Assembly (NCBI GenBank): GCA_947380605.1
Contig: CANCRO010000025.1
Coordinates: 1-32,678 of the forward strand
Direction: 5' to 3'
DNA length: 32,678 bases
Source: Chitinophagaceae bacterium
GTDB lineage: Bacteria > Bacteroidota > Bacteroidia > Chitinophagales > Chitinophagaceae
Shown: piece by piece, positions 24,860-32,678 of the stretch
How the letters are laid out: every line of letters starts with the position of its first letter
Numbering within the stretch: position 1 is the first letter of the stretch
Notes under the pieces: model-generated
Told to the model about the DNA's origin: nothing
The model's input: the letters and a program-made list of their open reading frames with translations, nothing else
The model's database searches: none
Program-made: the position numbers and the translations under genes

Positions 24860-26584
24860 ATGGATCAAATTATTCAACAAAAAATTGACCAGTGGATTTC
24901 AGGTAATTACGAACAGTCCGTAAAAGATGAAATTTTCCGTTTACAAAAAAATCATCCAGATGATTTAGCAGATGCCTTTTATAAAAATCTAGAATTTGGG
25001 ACAGGAGGGTTGAGAGGTATTATGGGGGTAGGAACCAATCGAATCAATAAGTATACCATAGGCATGGCTACACAGGGTTATGCTAATTATTTAAAAAAAT
25101 GTTTTGGTGAAAATATAACCGTTGCGGTTGCTCATGATTGCAGAAATAACAGTCGTTTTTTTGCTGAAACCACTGCCAGCGTTTTTGCTGCAAATGGTAT
25201 CAAAGTGTTTCTGTTTGAAGCACTTCGTCCAACTCCAGAATTGAGCTATGCGATTCGTCACTTAAAATGTCAGGGTGGAGTGGTTTGTACGGCTTCTCAT
25301 AATCCAAAGGAATACAATGGATATAAAGCTTATTGGGATGATGGTGCTCAGATGGTTGCTCCCCATGATGAAAATGTAATTAAGGAAGTTGAAAAAATAG
25401 CTACTGTAGACGATGTGAAATGGAGTGGAGGAGAAGCGAATATTGTGATTATTGGAAAAGATTTTGATGAAAGCTATTTAGCTATGGTGGCAGGTTTAAG
25501 CGTATATCCAGAAATATGTAAGGCTCAGCATGATCTTAAAATTGTTTATACTTCTATCCATGGAACGGGCATTACCCTAGTGCCTCAGGTATTAGCAAAA
25601 TTTGGTTTTGATAATATCCATATTGTTGATGAACAAAGAGTGCCAGATGGTAATTTTCCTACCGTAGTGTATCCCAATCCTGAAGAAAAAGAAGCCATGA
25701 GTATTGGACTGACCATGGCAAAACAATTGGATGCAGATATTTTGTTAGGCACTGATCCGGATAGCGATCGTGTAGCTATCGGTGTTAAAAATAATGAAGG
25801 AGAATGGGTTTTAATGAACGGCAATCAGACAGCCGTGCTAGCATTTAATTACCTCATTGAAGCTCGCAAGGCAAAGGGTATTGCGATGCCGAATGATATG
25901 GTGGTAAAGACGATTGTCACCACTGAAATGATTGATACAATAGCTAAATCAAATGAGGTAGCTTGTTATAATGTACTCACTGGTTTTAAATGGATTGCCG
26001 CATTAATAAAAGAAAAAGAAGGTAAGGAAAATTATATTATTGGTGGTGAGGAAAGTTTTGGATTAATGATAGGTAATCAAGTGAGGGATAAAGATGCAAT
26101 TAGTGCGGTTGCATTGTTATGTGAAATGGCTGCTTACGAAAAAAATAAAGGTAGAAGTTTGTATGCAAAAATGATTGATTTATATGTGCAGTATGGCATG
26201 TTCAAAGAAGATTTAATTAGCATCACTAAAAAAGGAATGAATGGGGCTGCTGAAATTGCTCAAATGATGCAGGGGTATAGAGATAATCCCCCCACCACCA
26301 TTGATGGAGTAGCGGTTGCTGAATTACTAGATTATGAATTGCAAATAGGTAAAAATTTACAGACTGGTAAAACTTGGAAAATTGATCTGCCTAAAAGTAA
26401 TGTGCTACAGTTTGTATTAAGCGATCGTACTAAAATTTCTGCACGACCTAGTGGAACAGAACCTAAAATAAAATTTTATTTCAGTGTGAATACAACACTT
26501 GATAATAAGGATGGATTTTTGGAAGCAGAAAAAATTTGTACTAATAAAATTGCAAGAATTGTAAGTGAAATTGGTTTACAATAA
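24860..26584 (+). CDS. Phosphohexomutase (phosphoglucomutase/phosphomannomutase family)
   Basis: The 574-residue enzyme moves the phosphate between C1 and C6 of a hexose phosphate, supplying sugar nucleotides or glycogen and polysaccharide synthesis. All four alpha-D-phosphohexomutase domains are visible: 'ASHNPKEYNGYKAYWDDGAQ' with the phospho-serine (about 145-164), the Mg loop 'GTDPDSDRVAIG' (about 296-307), the sugar-binding 'GGEESFGLM' (about 394-402) and the phosphate-binding 'RPSGTEPKIKFYF' (about 528-540). The length is that of the long bacterial type (PgcA-like), whose sugar preference cannot be read from sequence alone. It stands alone between two gaps of over 100 bases. Confidence 0.93.
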   Translation: MDQIIQQKIDQWISGNYEQSVKDEIFRLQKNHPDDLADAFYKNLEFGTGGLRGIMGVGTNRINKYTIGMATQGYANYLKKCFGENITVAVAHDCRNNSRFFAETTASVFAANGIKVFLFEALRPTPELSYAIRHLKCQGGVVCTASHNPKEYNGYKAYWDDGAQMVAPHDENVIKEVEKIATVDDVKWSGGEANIVIIGKDFDESYLAMVAGLSVYPEICKAQHDLKIVYTSIHGTGITLVPQVLAKFGFDNIHIVDEQRVPDGNFPTVVYPNPEEKEAMSIGLTMAKQLDADILLGTDPDSDRVAIGVKNNEGEWVLMNGNQTAVLAFNYLIEARKAKGIAMPNDMVVKTIVTTEMIDTIAKSNEVACYNVLTGFKWIAALIKEKEGKENYIIGGEESFGLMIGNQVRDKDAISAVALLCEMAAYEKNKGRSLYAKMIDLYVQYGMFKEDLISITKKGMNGAAEIAQMMQGYRDNPPTTIDGVAVAELLDYELQIGKNLQTGKTWKIDLPKSNVLQFVLSDRTKISARPSGTEPKIKFYFSVNTTLDNKDGFLEAEKICTNKIARIVSEIGLQ

Positions 26585-26696
26585 GATTGCAATTAGGTGA
26601 ATTAAAGCATCTTTATTTTATAAGGCGTCTCAAATGTTTTGTAGCATAAAGCGTATTAACTAGAAAAATTTATAAAATTAGTACTGAGGTGATCAT

Positions 26697-27353
26697 ATGA
26701 TAAAATACGAAGATACTTACCGACATAAGGGACTAAGAAAAAAATTAATTGATCTGCTTCGAGAAAAGGGAATCACAGATGAAGAGGTTCTTACTGCGAT
26801 GAATAATATTCCCCGTCACTTTTTTTTAGATAGTGCATTTGATGAGATCGCCTATGAGGATCGATCCTTTCCAATTAGCGAAGGACAAACCATTTCACAT
26901 CCCTACACTGTTGCTTATCAAACACAGTTATTACAAATAAAACCGTATGATAAAATATTGGAGATAGGAACTGGTAGTATCTATCAGGCAACTGTTTTGG
27001 CTGAAATGGGAGCTAAAATTTTCACTATCGAAAGGCATAAATTATTATTTGAAAAAACTAAAGAGTTTATTTTTAAAACAAAATATCCTAACCTCAAATT
27101 TTTTTATGGAGATGGATTTGAAGGACTACCTACTTATGCCCCTTTTGATAAAGTGATCATTACTGCGGCTGCCCCTGTAATTCCTCCTAAATTGATTGAG
27201 CAATTAAAAATAGGGGGTAAAATGGTGATACCCGTTGATGAAGGAGAACAACAGCGTATGCTTAGAATCACTAAAAATGAAGATGGCTCTATTAGTGAGG
27301 AGGCATTTGAACAATTTTCTTTTGTTCCAATGTTGACAGGAAAAAATGGCTAG
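26697..27353 (+). CDS. pcm: Protein-L-isoaspartate O-methyltransferase
   Basis: Pcm uses S-adenosylmethionine to methylate isoaspartyl residues in damaged proteins so that they can revert to aspartate. The 218-residue length fits. It has 'FPISEGQTISHPYTVAYQT' (about 60-78), SAM motif I 'EIGTGSIYQATVLAEMG' (89-105), 'FDKVIITAAAPVIPPKL' (about 150-166) and 'IGGKMVIPV' (about 173-181). Motif I departs from the usual EIGTGSGYQ: the last Gly is Ile95 (codon ATC at 26979). This may weaken binding or be tolerated. It is preceded by an ATG after 'gatcat' and shows no frame break. Confidence 0.85.
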   Translation: MIKYEDTYRHKGLRKKLIDLLREKGITDEEVLTAMNNIPRHFFLDSAFDEIAYEDRSFPISEGQTISHPYTVAYQTQLLQIKPYDKILEIGTGSIYQATVLAEMGAKIFTIERHKLLFEKTKEFIFKTKYPNLKFFYGDGFEGLPTYAPFDKVIITAAAPVIPPKLIEQLKIGGKMVIPVDEGEQQRMLRITKNEDGSISEEAFEQFSFVPMLTGKNG

Positions 27354-27440
27354 ATAATTAAAGATATAGTGAAATTGATTCTTCATTTGATGTATCGTCC
27401 CTAGATTAGCAAAATCGTATTCATTCCAATTACCTGAAGT

Positions 27441-27740
27441 ATGAAATTTTTTTCCAAAATCACTTTTATTTGCAATCTTAGTTTTTTAGTATTTATAGCC
27501 CTTAGTTTTATCGAGCTTTCTAATAAAAAGGCTAGTTCAGCAAATGGCATTTTACCCTTGCCTTTTATTACAGGCAGCTTAGTTATTTTAGGACAATTCG
27601 CTATTTTTTTGAATTTAATTTTTAATCTTATTACAGCGGTATTATTTATTTTTAAAAAACCACTTGCTATTGCTCAATGGTTAGTAATCGTTAATTTCCT
27701 ATTTTTATTAATTCAACTATATTATTTTTTAATCTATTAA
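27441..27740 (+). CDS. Small membrane protein, unknown function
   Basis: The 99-residue protein has about three hydrophobic segments: 'ITFICNLSFLVFIALSFIEL' near the N terminus (could be a signal anchor), a middle one (about 44-72) and one at the C terminus ('VIVNFLFLLIQLYYFLIY'). I do not recognise a family. The stop is 7 bases before the queuosine-precursor transporter ATG, so the two are almost certainly co-transcribed. Confidence 0.6.
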   Translation: MKFFSKITFICNLSFLVFIALSFIELSNKKASSANGILPLPFITGSLVILGQFAIFLNLIFNLITAVLFIFKKPLAIAQWLVIVNFLFLLIQLYYFLIY

Positions 27741-27747
27741 TAGTAAA

Positions 27748-28530
27748 ATGATACATAATATTTTAAAGGACAAGCCTACCAAATTGTTTATTTTTTTTAC
27801 TGCCTTTTTTGTAGCAAACGCACTCATTGCCGAATGTATAGGAGGTAAGATTTTTTCTCTTGAAAAGTTGTTAGGTTGGACTCCATCCAATTTTACTTTA
27901 TTCGGTCAAAAAAACCTTGCCTTTAACCTCACTTGTGGTGTTCTGTTGTGGCCGCTAGAGTTTGTGGTTACTGATATTGTCAATGAGTATTTTGGACCTA
28001 AGGCGGTCAAGAGAATTTCCTATACAGCAATTGCTTTAATTGCTTATGGATTCATTATGTTTTATTTTGCTATGGCAGTACCTCCAGCAGATTTTTGGTA
28101 TGGTACTGGAATAGCAGATGGTATACCTGATATGAGTAAGGCATTCAATGGTATTTTTGGACAGGGGATGTGGATTATATTCGGCAGTTTGTTTGCCTTT
28201 TTAGTAAGTCAGTTAGTTGATGTAACTGTATTTCATAAAATCAAGAAGCATACCGGTGAAAATAAAGTATGGCTGAGGGCAACAGGCTCTACTTTGATTT
28301 CTCAGTTAGTAGATAGTTTTATTGTACTCTTTATTGCCTTTAAAATTGGGAAAGATTGGAGCTGGCAATTGGTATTGGCTATCTGTTTAGTTAATTATGC
28401 CTATAAATTCACCATGGCTATTTTACTTACTCCTTTGATTTATTTGGTAGAGAAAAGAATCGAAAAATACTTAGGTGCAGAGACAGCTCATAAAATGAAG
28501 CAGGCTGCCATGGGTAAAGTAAATGAATAG
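27748..28530 (+). CDS. yhhQ: Queuosine precursor transporter (YhhQ/DUF165 family)
   Basis: This family imports queuosine precursors (preQ0, preQ1 or related bases) used to modify tRNA anticodons. The 260-residue membrane protein has about six hydrophobic segments and the DUF165 motifs 'EFVVTDIVNEYFGPKAVKR' (about 71-89), 'FLVSQLVDVTVFHKIKK' and 'TLISQLVDSFIVLFIAF'. The N-terminal region is longer than that of E. coli YhhQ, with a soluble-looking insertion after the first helix. No preQ1-type riboswitch was recognised upstream. It is convergent with the DUF2452 gene, with a single base between the stop codons. Confidence 0.85.
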   Translation: MIHNILKDKPTKLFIFFTAFFVANALIAECIGGKIFSLEKLLGWTPSNFTLFGQKNLAFNLTCGVLLWPLEFVVTDIVNEYFGPKAVKRISYTAIALIAYGFIMFYFAMAVPPADFWYGTGIADGIPDMSKAFNGIFGQGMWIIFGSLFAFLVSQLVDVTVFHKIKKHTGENKVWLRATGSTLISQLVDSFIVLFIAFKIGKDWSWQLVLAICLVNYAYKFTMAILLTPLIYLVEKRIEKYLGAETAHKMKQAAMGKVNE

Positions 28531-28531
28531 C

Positions 28532-29323
28532 TTATACCTCTATCCAAGTATGATCTGCTAATAGTTTTACTGGCGCTACAAATTTCTTGTAAGGGCCTGC
28601 CCCGCCTCCATATTCTTTCGAACTGATCAAAGAAAGTACATGGGAAGCATCTGCTTTTTCATATAAAAAATAGGTATGTCCTATTACAGGAACAAAACTA
28701 AGTTTAGCACCATAAATAATCATACTGAGCTCTTTACGCATCTGTATTTCCTGTGCTTGAATGGCCAATAATTCAATTTGTTTTCGAATTTGGTCAAGTT
28801 GCATATTCGTTTGCTCTTCCATTGCAGTAAGGGCCTTGTGACGAATGACACCTTCTTCCGTGGCTTTAATTACCGCCCCACTCACCGAAGTGGAATAGGG
28901 CATTACACTTAATTGCTTGTGGTATATTTCAGTATTGGAATAAGCAGTTCCATCCAACCGGTTGCCTTTTTGAATTACTTTTAAATATCCATTTGGCAGT
29001 AATTCATTGACAACGATTAGAATAGATTCTCCATTTTTTAAAAAATGAATTTCAAAATTCAAGGCGTCAATAAAAATCGCTTTTACTTCTTCAGCAATTG
29101 TTTTATCTTCAAATGGAACAGGGGCTCCATCTGAAAGTAGTTTGTAGGAAGAGTTGAATGCATTATTTTCAAGGGTTACCCAATTGATGCTGATGGAAAA
29201 CTCCTTTTTGTTGGAGGTCGTTTCAATTTTATAGATTCCAGATTTTGGCCTTTCGCCATATTCATAAGTGCCTTTTTCAGGAAATAACTGCCAAGAAGCA
29301 ATGAAATTATATAATTGAACCAT
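28532..29323 (-). CDS. DUF2452-domain protein with added N-terminal beta domain
   Basis: The C-terminal ~130 residues match DUF2452: 'PYSTSVSGAVIKATEEGVIR', 'AMEEQTNMQLDQIRKQIELL' (a helix likely to form a coiled coil), 'IYGAKLSFVPVIGHTYFLYE' and 'KLLADHTWIEV' at the end. The N-terminal ~130 residues are a separate beta-rich, lipocalin-like segment ('GTYEYGERPKSGIYKIETT', 'ISINWVTLENN'), with no signal peptide seen. DUF2452 has no known activity and I assign none. The 263-residue length is longer than the domain alone, so this is a two-domain form. Confidence 0.75.
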   Translation of the reverse strand: MVQLYNFIASWQLFPEKGTYEYGERPKSGIYKIETTSNKKEFSISINWVTLENNAFNSSYKLLSDGAPVPFEDKTIAEEVKAIFIDALNFEIHFLKNGESILIVVNELLPNGYLKVIQKGNRLDGTAYSNTEIYHKQLSVMPYSTSVSGAVIKATEEGVIRHKALTAMEEQTNMQLDQIRKQIELLAIQAQEIQMRKELSMIIYGAKLSFVPVIGHTYFLYEKADASHVLSLISSKEYGGGAGPYKKFVAPVKLLADHTWIEV

Positions 29324-29744
29324 AATAATTAGATGACTAAGATGATTGTATTACAAAAGAGTCAATCATTTTGTTTGTTTATTGGTAAGCCTTTTTTCAA
29401 AGGTAAGTCCATCTTTTATTTCTGTTTATAATTTAAAACAAGAAATTCTCCTATTTATATTACAATAATTTGCACTTTAAAATAAAATGCTGAAAATTCA
29501 GCCTGTTTAATTTAAAAAACTTATTGCTGTGAAGGAGATTGATAGGGAAAACCTTTTTGAAAATCGTATTTTTGTCTCCAATTACGAATACTTCATCTCC
29601 TTTCCCTGGGTTGTCTGCTTTATGAAATATTTGCAACTGTTTTCTTTTAAATTTACTATTGACTCTAAGTAATTTGAGAGAGGGGGTTTTTTTAGTGAAG
29701 AAGGGGATATAAAATTCTAATAGCGAATAGAAAATATTTAAAAA
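29324..29744. other. Intergenic region of ~420 bases with a lone promoter-like element
   Basis: I see no protein gene or RNA gene of known type here. A TATTTTTG element (TAnnTTTG) lies at 29567-29574, about 170 nt upstream of the next ATG. The only open frame after it is 15 codons (29619 onward, beginning MKYLQLFSF). The region could be a long leader or a small RNA, or simply spacer. Sequence just before 29745 is A-rich. Confidence 0.4.
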
Positions 29745-31298
29745 ATGCTTACTCGATTCACAGATTCTTTATTTCAACTAATTCAATCGCTTGAGAAAGC
29801 TGAAAAAAGAAATTTTAAGCTCTTTATTAAAAGGAGTTCTGGGAATGAAAATTTAAAAATTGTCGAACTATTTGATGCACTTGACAAATTGCATGAATAT
29901 GACGAAGCTGTTTTGCTTAAAAAACTTTCTTCTATTCGAAAACCTCAGTTATCCAATATCAAAGTACATCTCTATAAACAATTGTTAGCAAGTTTAAGGA
30001 TTTTAAAAAGTGCTGATAGTATTGATATGCAGCTCAATGAACAATTAGATCATGCTAGAATTTTGTATAATAAAGGGTTGTATTTACAGAGTTTAAAAAT
30101 TTTAGAAAAATTAAAAGAAACAGCGAAGCATCATAATAAATTTAATTTTTTAACACAAGTGATTTCTTGGGAAAAGAAAATTGAATCATTGCATATTTCA
30201 AGAACCATGCAGGATAGGGGGGAGCTTTTGTCCTCAGAAGCGGTGGAGGTAAACGCTAGGGTGGATATGGTTGCTAGGCTCTCTAATTTAGCGCTTCGCT
30301 TATATAGTTGGTATATTAAAAATGGTCATGCACGAAATGAAAAAGATGAAATTGGGGTGAAAAAATTCTTGAAAAGTAATCTTCCTGTTAATGCACATTT
30401 GCAAACAGGATTTTACGAAAGAATGTATTTATATCAAAGTTACTGTTGGTATGCTTTTATTCGACAAGATTTTTTAATGTACTATCGGTATGCTCAAAAA
30501 TGGGTGGCTATTTTTCATGAAAACCCTTTAATGATTAGAGTTGAAACTGGCTACTATATTAAAGGGCTTCATAATTTACTCAATGCTCATTTTGATTTAA
30601 AGAATTATCAAAAATTTGAAATTGATCTGCAGCATTTTAAAAAATTCTCAAAGACTTCGGTAGCTGTTCAACATGATAATCATCGGATTCAGACTTTTGT
30701 ATACATCACTAGTGCCTTAATCAATCAACATATTATGTTGGGTACTTTCGCTCAGGGTTTAAAGGAAGTTCCATTGATTGAATCTAAATTGAAAGAGTAT
30801 TCATTATTTCTTGATAGCCATCGAATATTAGTTTTCAATTATAAGATAGCTTCTTTGTATTTTGGAAATGGGGACTTTGATATCTCTATAGATTATCTTC
30901 AGAAAATTATTTATGGTAACGATTCATTGCGAGATGATTTGCAATGCTATGCCCGCTTAATGCATTTGATGGCACATTATGAATTAGGGAATTTTGAAAT
31001 TATAGATTCCCTCATACGATCGGTTTATCGATTTATGTCAAAAAAAGAAAATTTAACTATAGTAGAGCAGGAAATGTTTAAATTTTTGAGGAATTCTTTT
31101 CAAGTACATCGCCAAAAATTAAAACCAGCCTTTCAGGAATTACTGGTCAGTTTGAAGAAATTAGAAAAAAATCGCTTTCAAACTCGATCTTTTGCCTATC
31201 TAGATATTATTTCTTGGATAGAAAGTAAATTGATGGATAAGCCGATGAGTCAGGTTATTAATGAAAAGTATCTTCATCATAAGAAAAGAATTTATTAA
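29745..31298 (+). CDS. Helical-repeat (TPR-like) protein next to a radical SAM gene
   Basis: The 517-residue soluble protein is predicted almost wholly helical. It begins 'LTRFTDSLFQLIQSLEKAEKR' and has repeat-like helix pairs, for example 'HARILYNKGLYLQSLKILEKLK' in two parts (HARILYNKGLYLQSL, KILEKLK), 'SLYFGNGDFDISIDYLQKII' near 368, and 'YARLMHLMAHYELGNFEIID' near 405. These resemble tetratricopeptide-type repeats, which mediate protein contacts. There is no signal peptide, membrane helix or catalytic motif. The radical SAM gene starts about 112 bases downstream on the same strand with its own promoter-like element. A partner or scaffold role is inference from position only; I cannot name the family. 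Confidence 0.7.
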   Translation: MLTRFTDSLFQLIQSLEKAEKRNFKLFIKRSSGNENLKIVELFDALDKLHEYDEAVLLKKLSSIRKPQLSNIKVHLYKQLLASLRILKSADSIDMQLNEQLDHARILYNKGLYLQSLKILEKLKETAKHHNKFNFLTQVISWEKKIESLHISRTMQDRGELLSSEAVEVNARVDMVARLSNLALRLYSWYIKNGHARNEKDEIGVKKFLKSNLPVNAHLQTGFYERMYLYQSYCWYAFIRQDFLMYYRYAQKWVAIFHENPLMIRVETGYYIKGLHNLLNAHFDLKNYQKFEIDLQHFKKFSKTSVAVQHDNHRIQTFVYITSALINQHIMLGTFAQGLKEVPLIESKLKEYSLFLDSHRILVFNYKIASLYFGNGDFDISIDYLQKIIYGNDSLRDDLQCYARLMHLMAHYELGNFEIIDSLIRSVYRFMSKKENLTIVEQEMFKFLRNSFQVHRQKLKPAFQELLVSLKKLEKNRFQTRSFAYLDIISWIESKLMDKPMSQVINEKYLHHKKRIY

Positions 31299-31393
31299 TT
31301 CTTAGTTCGGCCCACTTCATTTCTTTCAATATTAATTATCTCTCCTTGTCATAGGGCCATAACTTAAAAGCAGGCCGTTTAATTATTAAGCAA

Positions 31394-31401
31394 TATTTTT
31401 G
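31394..31401 (+). promoter_or_regulatory. Candidate -7 promoter element for the radical SAM gene
   Basis: TATTTTTG matches TAnnTTTG and sits in a 6-bp inverted repeat (AAGCAA at 31388-31393, TTGCTT at 31399-31404), which could be an operator half-site pair. In-frame TTG codons follow at 31411 and 31420. Confidence 0.45.
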
Positions 31402-31419
31402 CTTTCTAAATTGAATCAT

Positions 31420-32678
31420 TTGAGTGCAACTGTTTATTTTATAACACCTCCATTTACACAGCTCAATACTCCTTATCCGGGAACTGCTTATTTGAAAGGG
31501 TTTCTAAATACTAAGGGTATTTCTTCTTTTCAATCTGATCTTGGAATTGAAGTAATGTTAGCTATTTTCTCGAAAGAGGGATTGCTGCATTTATTTGATT
31601 GTATTCAAAACGGTGAACAAAGGGAGCGGTCAGAAAATGCAGTTAGAATAATAGCGCTTCAAAATGATTATATCCAATCTATTGATGCGGTAATTCTTTT
31701 TTTGCAAGGTAAAAATCCTACACTCGCTCACTTGATTACTAAAAGAAATTATCTCCCAGAAGCAAGTCGCTTTGCTCAATTGGATGATTTAGTTTGGGCC
31801 TTTGGTAATATGGGTGTTCAAGATCGTGCCAAGCACTTAGCTACCATGTATCTAGAAGATTTGTCAGACTTGATTAAAGAATGTATTGATCCTCATTTTG
31901 GATTTAGTAGATATGCAGAAAGATTAGGAAGGTCAGCCAATAGTTTTGATGAACTATATGAGGCTATGCAACAACCTAATAGTTACATTGATGAGGTGCT
32001 ATTAAAAATTTTAAAAACTAAGATTGAAAATGTAAATCCGCTATTGGTAGCTATTTCAGTTCCTTTTCCTGGAAATTTATATGCTTCCTTGAGATGTGCA
32101 CAATGGATTAAAAAACATTACCCTTCAATTAAAGTAGCGATGGGTGGAGGCTTTGCCAATACAGAATTAAGGTCCTTGTCTGATGTTCGTGTTTTCGAAT
32201 TTTATGATTTCATTACTTTAGATGATGGTGAAGCACCCATTGAAAATTTGATCCATTATCTACAAGAAAAAATTCCAGTCACCTCTTTGAAAAGGTGTTT
32301 TACAATGGTGGATGGAAAATTAATTTATATCAATAATACCGCTTGTACTGATTATAAGCAGGGACAGGTGGGTACTCCCGATTACAGTGATTTTTTATTG
32401 GATCAATATATATCTGCTATTGAGATCGTTAATCCTATGCATAGCTTATGGAGTAATGGAAGATGGAATAAGCTAACCATGGCGCATGGTTGCTATTGGG
32501 GTAAATGTACTTTTTGCGATATTTCGCTAGATTATATTAAATTATATGAACCGATCACCGCCTCTTTGCTTTGCGATCGTATAGAGGAAATGATAGCCCA
32601 GACTGGAGAAAATGGATTTCATTTTGTTGATGAAGCAGCTCCTCCAGCGATTATGCGCGCGCTTGCCTTGGAAATTAT
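31420..32678 (+). CDS. Radical SAM protein with cobalamin-binding-type domain (3' partial)
   Basis: The frame is open from a TAA at 31387 to the end of the window (419 codons from 31420) and has no in-frame ATG before residue 46. The N-terminal 'SATVYFITPPFTQLNTPYPG' needs a TTG start, at 31420 or 31411. Residues ~1-40 and ~200-300 look like the Rossmann-type cobalamin-binding domain of B12-radical SAM enzymes ('LLVAISVPFPGNLYASLRCA', then 'VAMGGGFANTE'), split by ~120 helical residues; no DxHxxG motif was seen. The 4Fe-4S motif is 'HGCYWGKCTFCD' with Cys at 358, 363 and 366, spacing CX4CX2C rather than CX3CX2C. 'GFHFVDEAAPP' follows. The reaction is unknown. Confidence 0.8.
   Translation, partial: MSATVYFITPPFTQLNTPYPGTAYLKGFLNTKGISSFQSDLGIEVMLAIFSKEGLLHLFDCIQNGEQRERSENAVRIIALQNDYIQSIDAVILFLQGKNPTLAHLITKRNYLPEASRFAQLDDLVWAFGNMGVQDRAKHLATMYLEDLSDLIKECIDPHFGFSRYAERLGRSANSFDELYEAMQQPNSYIDEVLLKILKTKIENVNPLLVAISVPFPGNLYASLRCAQWIKKHYPSIKVAMGGGFANTELRSLSDVRVFEFYDFITLDDGEAPIENLIHYLQEKIPVTSLKRCFTMVDGKLIYINNTACTDYKQGQVGTPDYSDFLLDQYISAIEIVNPMHSLWSNGRWNKLTMAHGCYWGKCTFCDISLDYIKLYEPITASLLCDRIEEMIAQTGENGFHFVDEAAPPAIMRALALEI

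Noticed and set aside
1153-27386. Antisense and out-of-frame open frames of about 60-110 codons, for example 1153-1365, 5320-5652, 23057-23350 and 25585-25824
   Set aside because: All lie within genes whose protein motifs are clear in another frame, and none shows a recognisable domain. They are treated as shadow frames.
27354-27747. preQ1 riboswitch before the queuosine-precursor transporter
   Set aside because: No pseudoknot-type stem with the expected A-rich tail was found. The transporter follows a small gene with a 7-base gap.
1-32678. CRISPR arrays, tRNA or rRNA genes, transposase genes, phage integration sites
   Set aside because: No spaced repeat units, cloverleaf-like sequences, inverted-repeat transposon ends or recombinase motifs were found by reading both strands.

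Overview
The window is an AT-rich stretch of a Bacteroidota chromosome, most likely from the Chitinophagaceae (genus not determined). Three things point there: a secreted protein at the left edge with a type IX secretion C-terminal tail, repeated TAnnTTTG promoter elements with no obvious Shine-Dalgarno sequences, and protein families typical of the phylum (DUF4369/thioredoxin, DUF2452, membrane Fe-S protein plus CCG protein). Most of it is ordinary housekeeping DNA. No rRNA, tRNA, CRISPR array, insertion sequence or prophage was seen.

Layout. 1-3127: 3' part of a large Ig-like-repeat surface protein, closed by a terminator. 3554-8226: smc, a strong hairpin terminator, then holA. 8262-11816: ribF facing purM across a divergent promoter region, then ftsE and a small membrane protein. 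12024-14549: rpsO and pnp, each followed by its own terminator. 14652-17964: prmA, plsY, an M48 lipoprotein peptidase and an OmdA/YdeI-domain protein. 17970-24087: a minus-strand Fe-S redox group (membrane ferredoxin-type protein, CCG-domain protein, small companion protein) interrupted by three plus-strand genes (ATP-grasp-like protein, periplasmic thioredoxin-like protein, LysE-type exporter). 24196-28530: phosphoribosyltransferase, phosphohexomutase, pcm, a small membrane protein and a queuosine-precursor transporter. 28532-29323: a minus-strand DUF2452 protein. 29745-32678: a helical-repeat protein followed by a cobalamin-binding-type radical SAM protein that runs off the right edge.

Functional groupings: chromosome maintenance (smc, holA, ftsE), cofactor and nucleotide metabolism (ribF, purM, phosphoribosyltransferase), translation and RNA turnover (rpsO, pnp, prmA, queuosine transport), envelope and lipid functions (plsY, M48 lipoprotein, T9SS cargo) and protein repair (pcm).

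The least explained parts are the radical SAM gene, whose cluster motif is CX4CX2C instead of CX3CX2C, with its helical-repeat neighbour, and the three-gene cassette inside the Fe-S group. Several genes have TAnnTTTG only 4-11 nt before the start codon, which suggests leaderless or nearly leaderless mRNAs. All family assignments come from reading motifs by eye, with no database search.
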